The position numbers and the translations under genes are program-made. The notes beneath the pieces are model-generated. The model was not told the DNA's origin, searched no databases, and saw nothing but the letters and a program-made list of their open reading frames with translations. A stretch of 64,000 bases of DNA from an uncultured Saprospirales bacterium. Lineage in GTDB: Bacteria > Bacteroidota > Bacteroidia > Chitinophagales > Saprospiraceae. The stretch covers positions 1 through 64,000 of the forward strand of contig CALMIR010000170.1 of the NCBI GenBank assembly GCA_937864265.1, read 5' to 3'. Below, in pieces: positions 59,966 to 64,000 of this stretch. Positions within the stretch are counted from its first letter, which is position 1. Every line of letters begins with the position of its first letter.

Positions 59966-60012
59966 TTCATTCATTCATTCATTCATTCATTCATTCATTC
60001 ATTCATTCATTC
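59966..60012 (+). repeat. (TTCA)11 tetranucleotide tract
   Basis: Eleven perfect TTCA units (59966-60009) plus TTC, 26 bases after the ATG at 59940. Uninterrupted tetranucleotide runs of this length are prone to slippage. Confidence 0.95.
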
Positions 60013-60145
60013 CCGCCCCTCGTTCCTCGGTTCGGGCAAGCATTCCCGCCTCTGTCTCAGACAGATTCGCCCACCCGGATGACTCTCCGGTCGGACGAGC
60101 CCGCCCGAATGGCGAACGAAGTGAGACAGGCGGGGGCAGGTATTG
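60010..60145. repeat. GC-rich element, possible third member
   Basis: GC-rich sequence with CCCGCC-TC-TGTCTCA opposite TGAGACAGGCGGG and a GGTCGGACGAGCCCGCCCG word resembling the other two copies. The resemblance is weaker, so family membership is tentative. It overlaps the first codons of the longest ATG frame of the protease. Confidence 0.4.
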
Positions 60146-62586
60146 ATTCTCTAATTCCCAAATTTTTCATTCGTCTATTTGCACAGAAAAGCATCTTTTT
60201 TGTAAGTTTTGTTTACTTTTCATTACTTCTTCAAACATCTGTTTATGCACAAGAAGAGTGTGGCACACCTGACTTGTTGGGTCAGGATATGATGGAATAT
60301 CTGGAAGATATTGCACCTTTCACGTTTATGGTAGCCTCGGCGTTGGAAACGGAATATGAGATTCCCTTGCATTTCATATTCGTAAATAATGATGAAGGTG
60401 TTCCTCCTTTTAATTATCCATTGGAAAGAATGCAGCAAGCTATGTTGGAGGCAAATATTCACTTTGAAGGCTTAATGTCATTTTATTTGTGCCAAGTTAC
60501 TAACGTCAATGATTCAGACTGGTACGACGACCCTGTCACGCATGGAAATATAAGAAACCAATTATTCCCCCTTTATAATGTGGATGATGCTATCAATGTG
60601 TATATTATCAAAGATTTAGCTAATTATGGTGGATATACTTATCGCTTGCTAAGCGGTGTAGAAAATGCAGGTGTTATCGTAGATAACTACTTGTTTGAAA
60701 CATTTTCTCATGAACTTGGTCATTACTTTGGACTGAATCATACCTTTGCATCAACTAGTAATTCAAGTGAAGTTTTCCTTCAGCCTGACAATTCTCACAA
60801 TTATTATTCAGATTGGAATTTGTCTGGATGTCTTTGTTGTCCTGATTGTTTTATTGGAGGATTACAGTTTGACTGTACTAATGTAAATTGTAATATGCCA
60901 TGTTCCTGTGATGCTACCAACTCAGGGGATCGCATTTCAGATACTCCTGTTGACCCAGGAACATTTTATTGCTCTACTTCACCCTGCCCTCTTGAATTTA
61001 CTAGCCAGACAGGGCAAGTAGTTACCTTGGTCTATACACCGGATATCACGAATTTAATGTCTTATTATCAGGGCAGTCGGGATAACTTTTCGCCCGAACA
61101 ACGAGATAGAATATTACATACGCTCATGACCTACGGAGCAGACTTGATGGCGAATGATGGCAGTGGATGCGATAGCTTTGAAATTCCCACTTATATAGCA
61201 AATGGGTATATTTACCGACCTGTGTATGATGAACAATTAGGACAATATACTTATAAGCCATTGCCGTCTTACAGGATGATGTTAACGGACTTATCCAATA
61301 GTCAGAACTATACGGCTATTACTGATTTTGATGGAGAATATAGCCCTAATTCTGTTTTTTACCTAGCAGAAGATAAAAATGTAAAGTTTGGACAAAATGC
61401 AAGTTTAAATAATTCAGTTTTTGACGCCAATGAAGGGGTAAGCGCTTTTGATCTAATTCAAATTAATAAGCATATACTAGGATTAGAAGCATTAAAATCT
61501 CCTTATGGACTTTTAGCGGCTGATGTGAACAACACAGGAAGCATTACAACTTTGGATCAAGTTGCCATACACAAAGTGATACTTGGCATTGAATTGAATT
61601 ATCCATTTGTACCGAGGTTTCGCCTGTTTCCCAATTACGCACTCAAAGAAGAATGGGACTTTGAAGAACCATTTACTTTAAATCCTTTCAGTGCGTCTTG
61701 GTCTGGTGTTAATGGGGAAGTTCGGCCTTATCTGGCAAATTCAGCGAATGGCATTAAAAGTTATCTGGATGATTATACCCTTCATTTGTTAAATCCAGAT
61801 GCTACTATGACAGAAACATGGAGTTGTTATGCGATTAAATCAGGTGATGTAAATACAGATTTCGATCCTAATGGTGCTGCTCCTCCACCCAATTACAGCT
61901 TAACCGCCCAATCTCATAACAGCATCAGTGCTGGGCAGGCATTCACGCTTACCTTTATTATCGTTGGGCAAAATTTCAATTTTGACGGGTACCAGATGGG
62001 GTTGAATATTGATGATGACGCCTTAGAGGTGAAAGGCGTTTCTCAAGGCGATCTTACCCCGTTTGGGCATGATTATTTTTCTGTGAAAGAAAACCAGGAC
62101 TTGGCTATATTGTGGTACAATCAGTCCGTAAACCCGGTATCGGTATCGGCTGCAAGCGGTAAAAAGCTATTTAAGCTACATCTGGTGGCTGAAAGGCAGA
62201 TTTCAGCGAGTGAAATCGGGCAATTGATTTTATTAAGCAGTGAAACGCTGCCAACCTTGGTGTATGGCAATGGAGTCAAGGAGGAAATTTATCCTGTGTT
62301 GTTCAGAATGGTAGTCGGAACGGAGACACCTAAAATACAGGCACAATCTCCCTATCCCAATCCTACCAGCCAATCCATCACACTGCCGTTTACCAGCACA
62401 GAAGCAGGTACGGTAAATGCAGAGGCGTTTGATTTGTTTGGCCATGTAGTGACTATTTCCGCCTATTATGCTGCGGGCAACCACAGCGTTGTGATGAACA
62501 ATTTGAGTACTTTGCAATCAGGCGTGGTCTATTACAAACTTTCGCTCAATGGATCTGTGGCAGCCGGGTCATTTATCAAGCAATAA
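60079..62586 (+). CDS. Secreted M43-like metalloprotease with dockerin, cohesin-like and T9SS domains
   Basis: 835 residues from the first in-frame ATG; 60109 is an alternative, and the start at 59940 would be used if the TTCA tract changed. The signal peptide is K-S-I-F-F-V-S-F-V-Y-F-S-L-L-L, cleaved near V-Y-A-Q. The zinc motif is complete at about 211: H-E-L-G-H-Y-F-G-L-N-H, as in M43 (pappalysin-type) enzymes. A type I dockerin-like pair (F-D-L-I-Q-I-N-K-H-I-L-G, D-V-N-N-T-G-S-I-T) and a cohesin-like domain follow, then a T9SS sorting domain (Y-P-N-P-T-S-Q-S-I-T-L). The region before the signal lies in a GC-rich repeat, so the true start is uncertain. Confidence 0.8.
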   Translation: MTLRSDEPARMANEVRQAGAGIDSLIPKFFIRLFAQKSIFFVSFVYFSLLLQTSVYAQEECGTPDLLGQDMMEYLEDIAPFTFMVASALETEYEIPLHFIFVNNDEGVPPFNYPLERMQQAMLEANIHFEGLMSFYLCQVTNVNDSDWYDDPVTHGNIRNQLFPLYNVDDAINVYIIKDLANYGGYTYRLLSGVENAGVIVDNYLFETFSHELGHYFGLNHTFASTSNSSEVFLQPDNSHNYYSDWNLSGCLCCPDCFIGGLQFDCTNVNCNMPCSCDATNSGDRISDTPVDPGTFYCSTSPCPLEFTSQTGQVVTLVYTPDITNLMSYYQGSRDNFSPEQRDRILHTLMTYGADLMANDGSGCDSFEIPTYIANGYIYRPVYDEQLGQYTYKPLPSYRMMLTDLSNSQNYTAITDFDGEYSPNSVFYLAEDKNVKFGQNASLNNSVFDANEGVSAFDLIQINKHILGLEALKSPYGLLAADVNNTGSITTLDQVAIHKVILGIELNYPFVPRFRLFPNYALKEEWDFEEPFTLNPFSASWSGVNGEVRPYLANSANGIKSYLDDYTLHLLNPDATMTETWSCYAIKSGDVNTDFDPNGAAPPPNYSLTAQSHNSISAGQAFTLTFIIVGQNFNFDGYQMGLNIDDDALEVKGVSQGDLTPFGHDYFSVKENQDLAILWYNQSVNPVSVSAASGKKLFKLHLVAERQISASEIGQLILLSSETLPTLVYGNGVKEEIYPVLFRMVVGTETPKIQAQSPYPNPTSQSITLPFTSTEAGTVNAEAFDLFGHVVTISAYYAAGNHSVVMNNLSTLQSGVVYYKLSLNGSVAAGSFIKQ

Positions 62587-62602
62587 AGTTTCCTTTTGTA
62601 TA

Positions 62603-62635
62603 AGCAGGCAGGCGCTTCGGAAGCACCTGCCTGCT
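62603..62635 (+). terminator. Long stem-loop after the M43-like gene
   Basis: AGCAGGCAGG (62603-62612) pairs with CCTGCCTGCT (62626-62635); inside, GCTTC and GAAGC extend the stem past one mismatch. It lies 16 bases past the stop. There is no T tract on the plus strand. Confidence 0.5.
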
Positions 62636-62659
62636 CCGCATATTAAAAAATCCCACAAC

Positions 62660-64000
62660 ATGAACAAATTAATCCCATTTACATTACTGTTAACAAGTGC
62701 TTTGGGCCTAAAGGCACAAAGCTTTCCCACCGCTGACCAACACCCGGAGTGGCGACTAGGAGTAACCAATTTCGGTGTTTATGAAGGAGAAGATATTTTA
62801 ATCCGTACCAGCGGCGAGTTGATGATTTGCAACGAACTCTGGACCCTGGCCTATTCAATAAGGGAATCGAGCGGGCAAACCAATCCGATAGGATTTTACC
62901 GGGTTGAGGGACAGCGCGTCTATTTTCGGCATGATGCTGATTGCGTAGGTCAGGTTTATTTGCTTTATGATTTTTCATTAGCCTTCACAGATGCCGTTTG
63001 GGCAGTTGCACCGGGCGATTTTGCAGACCTATATTTCGATTCCACCTATTATCAAATTGATACAGTTTCTAATGTGCTTTATGGCAGCGTTTGGCGAAAG
63101 CGCCTCTCCACTTTCATTGCTTACCAGCACGAAGGATATGATTTTCCTTATTTTTATTTCACCGACTGGGTAGAAGGTATAGGCGATTTGACGCACCCAT
63201 TCCCATCTGAAATTTGCGGTGATCAGGGATTATGCGATGGGGGTACTTTTCTGCGCTGCCTGAAAACCGATCAGGGGGTGCTTTTTACCAACAATACCGT
63301 GTCCGACTGTAGCTACCACTATACCCGCCTGCATGTGAATGCCGCCTCTACGGCCTTGCAGCCCGACGGCAGCACCTGGGCCAAGGCTTTTGCAAGGCTG
63401 GAAGATGCCCTGGCCGTCGCCGAGACAGGGGATACCATTTGGGTGGCAGCGGGTATCTATCTCCCCACTTCAGGCCATGATCGACTGGCCAGCTTTGAAC
63501 TAAAAAAAGGCGTAAAAGTGTATGGCGGATTCGCCGGACACGAGACGGCCTTGAACCAACGCAACTGGGACGAGCACCTCTGCTTGCTCAGCGGTGATAT
63601 TGGCATTCCCGGCGACAGCACGGACAACAGTTACCATGTGCTCACCGCACGCAGTACCGATGCCGAAACCCTCCTAGATGGTTTTACCATCAGCTATGGC
63701 CAAGCCGATAGCTCAGCCCTGGCCTGGAGCTATGGAGGCGGGCTTTACATCGCGGGCACAGCACTGAATGAGCAGGTGCAGTTGAACATCCAGAACTGCA
63801 TATTTCGATACAATACCGGTACTTATGGAGGGGCAATAGGCTGCAAAGGCCCATTGGAACAGCAGATTACACCGCAGATAAATGCTTGTCTGTTTGAATA
63901 CAACCGCAGCCTGGCTAATGGTGGCGCTTTTTACCGAAGTAGCGACAATGACCCGGTTGATACCCTGCAATTCAATCATTGTACTTTTCAACACAATGAA
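62660..64000 (+). CDS. Secreted parallel-beta-helix protein (3' truncated)
   Basis: 447 codons are visible, open to the window edge. Signal peptide M-N-K-L-I-P-F-T-L-L-L-T-S-A-L-G-L, cleavage after L-K-A-Q. The first 200 residues are a domain with paired cysteines (M-I-C-N-E-L-W, H-D-A-D-C-V-G, I-C-G-D-Q-G-L-C). From about 225 the sequence is like polymorphic outer-membrane/right-handed beta-helix proteins: G-S-T-W-A-K-A-F, then L-A-V-A-E-T-G-D-T-I-W-V-A-A-G-I-Y, L-D-G-F-T-I-S-Y-G, G-G-G-L-Y-I. Such proteins often end in a T9SS domain; that part would be beyond the edge. Confidence 0.8.
   Translation, partial: MNKLIPFTLLLTSALGLKAQSFPTADQHPEWRLGVTNFGVYEGEDILIRTSGELMICNELWTLAYSIRESSGQTNPIGFYRVEGQRVYFRHDADCVGQVYLLYDFSLAFTDAVWAVAPGDFADLYFDSTYYQIDTVSNVLYGSVWRKRLSTFIAYQHEGYDFPYFYFTDWVEGIGDLTHPFPSEICGDQGLCDGGTFLRCLKTDQGVLFTNNTVSDCSYHYTRLHVNAASTALQPDGSTWAKAFARLEDALAVAETGDTIWVAAGIYLPTSGHDRLASFELKKGVKVYGGFAGHETALNQRNWDEHLCLLSGDIGIPGDSTDNSYHVLTARSTDAETLLDGFTISYGQADSSALAWSYGGGLYIAGTALNEQVQLNIQNCIFRYNTGTYGGAIGCKGPLEQQITPQINACLFEYNRSLANGGAFYRSSDNDPVDTLQFNHCTFQHNE

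Larger units (their letters stand above)
59351..60078. other. Repeat-rich intergenic region after pfkA
   Basis: It contains, in order: heptamer repeats and a GC-rich palindrome element (59359-59525), four more heptamers (59540-59567), an imperfect GC-rich inverted repeat CCGCCcCTCCTTCG / CGAAGGAGGCGG near 59620-59660, a 56-base hairpin (59786-59841), a further stem around 59880 (CACCAAAAGG / CCTTTTTGGTG), an ATG at 59940 and the (TTCA) tract. No other gene is seen. Confidence 0.7.
59940..60146 (+). other. Out-of-frame N-terminal reading frame with the TTCA tract
   Basis: ATG at 59940 opens M-K-T-F-F-N-N-V-S-S and then F-I-H-S repeats, and stops at 60146. The frame of the protease gene is open from 59965 in the next frame. 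Loss of one 4-base unit (or gain of two) would join the ATG to the protease frame. It is therefore better read as the switched-off start of that gene than as a separate 68-residue protein. Confidence 0.55.

Overview
The window is a chromosomal segment of a Bacteroidota bacterium. The evidence is several large secreted proteins ending in type IX secretion (T9SS) type A sorting domains, promoters of the Bacteroidota TTTG-N17..20-TAnnTTTG type, starts without Shine-Dalgarno sequences, and lipoproteins with K-D-D or K-E-E after the lipobox cysteine. The order Saprospirales (Lewinella- or Haliscomenobacter-like) is an inference from the style of the secreted proteins: choice-of-anchor L, G-C-D-S repeats, and cohesin/dockerin-like modules joined to T9SS domains. 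I see no rRNA, tRNA, CRISPR array, intact insertion sequence or prophage.

Layout. 0-6.6 kb: the tail of a T9SS protein, a Cys-rich secreted protein, an Amidase_3 enzyme, a large GAF protein, a DUF6089-like barrel, a GC-rich mosaic repeat and a flavin-binding oxidase-like protein. 6.6-13 kb: a RelB/RelE-like toxin-antitoxin pair, then a probable NAD-salvage operon pncB-nrtR-WG lipoprotein with a 27-bp palindrome over the pncB promoter, then purE and a UbiD-family decarboxylase. 13-20 kb: two small exported proteins beside an unusual two-gene signalling unit (propeller/Y_Y_Y/GAF sensor with no recognisable kinase core, plus a 791-residue receiver-like protein). 20-30 kb: tamB, a YheT-type hydrolase, a Fic protein, a membrane protein with a SPOR-like end, folP and a small Cys membrane protein. 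30-36 kb: mazG, a DUF151-UVR nuclease, the very short xseB, an EVE-McrB ATPase without McrC, a BatA/vWA protein and trmN6.

36-50 kb: a T9SS protein, then a forward run of FKBP lipoprotein, duplicated-domain secreted protein, membrane-anchored caspase and holA; then a 1180-residue T9SS protein, a pentapeptide-repeat protein and a T9SS M60-like metalloprotease. 50-56 kb: mntA with a hepT partner broken by two homopolymer indels, a Rieske oxygenase overlapping a cytosolic trypsin-like protease, and the phenylacetyl-CoA epoxidase genes paaABC behind a TetR-type palindrome. 56-64 kb: aminotransferase, GlcNAc-kinase-like protein and pfkA; a 730-base repeat-rich intergenic region; a secreted M43-like protease whose upstream ATG is separated from it by an (TTCA)11 tract one unit out of frame; and the start of a parallel-beta-helix secreted protein.

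The observations most likely to be new are: the tetranucleotide contingency-type locus at 59940-60146; degenerate 7-base tandem repeats at several intergenic sites; the sensor/receiver pair at 14-20 kb; the caspase operon at 39-42 kb; the 73-bp dispersed element at 10.56 and 50.43 kb; and the pncB operator beside nrtR. Functions are inferred by reading the translations; no database search was run.
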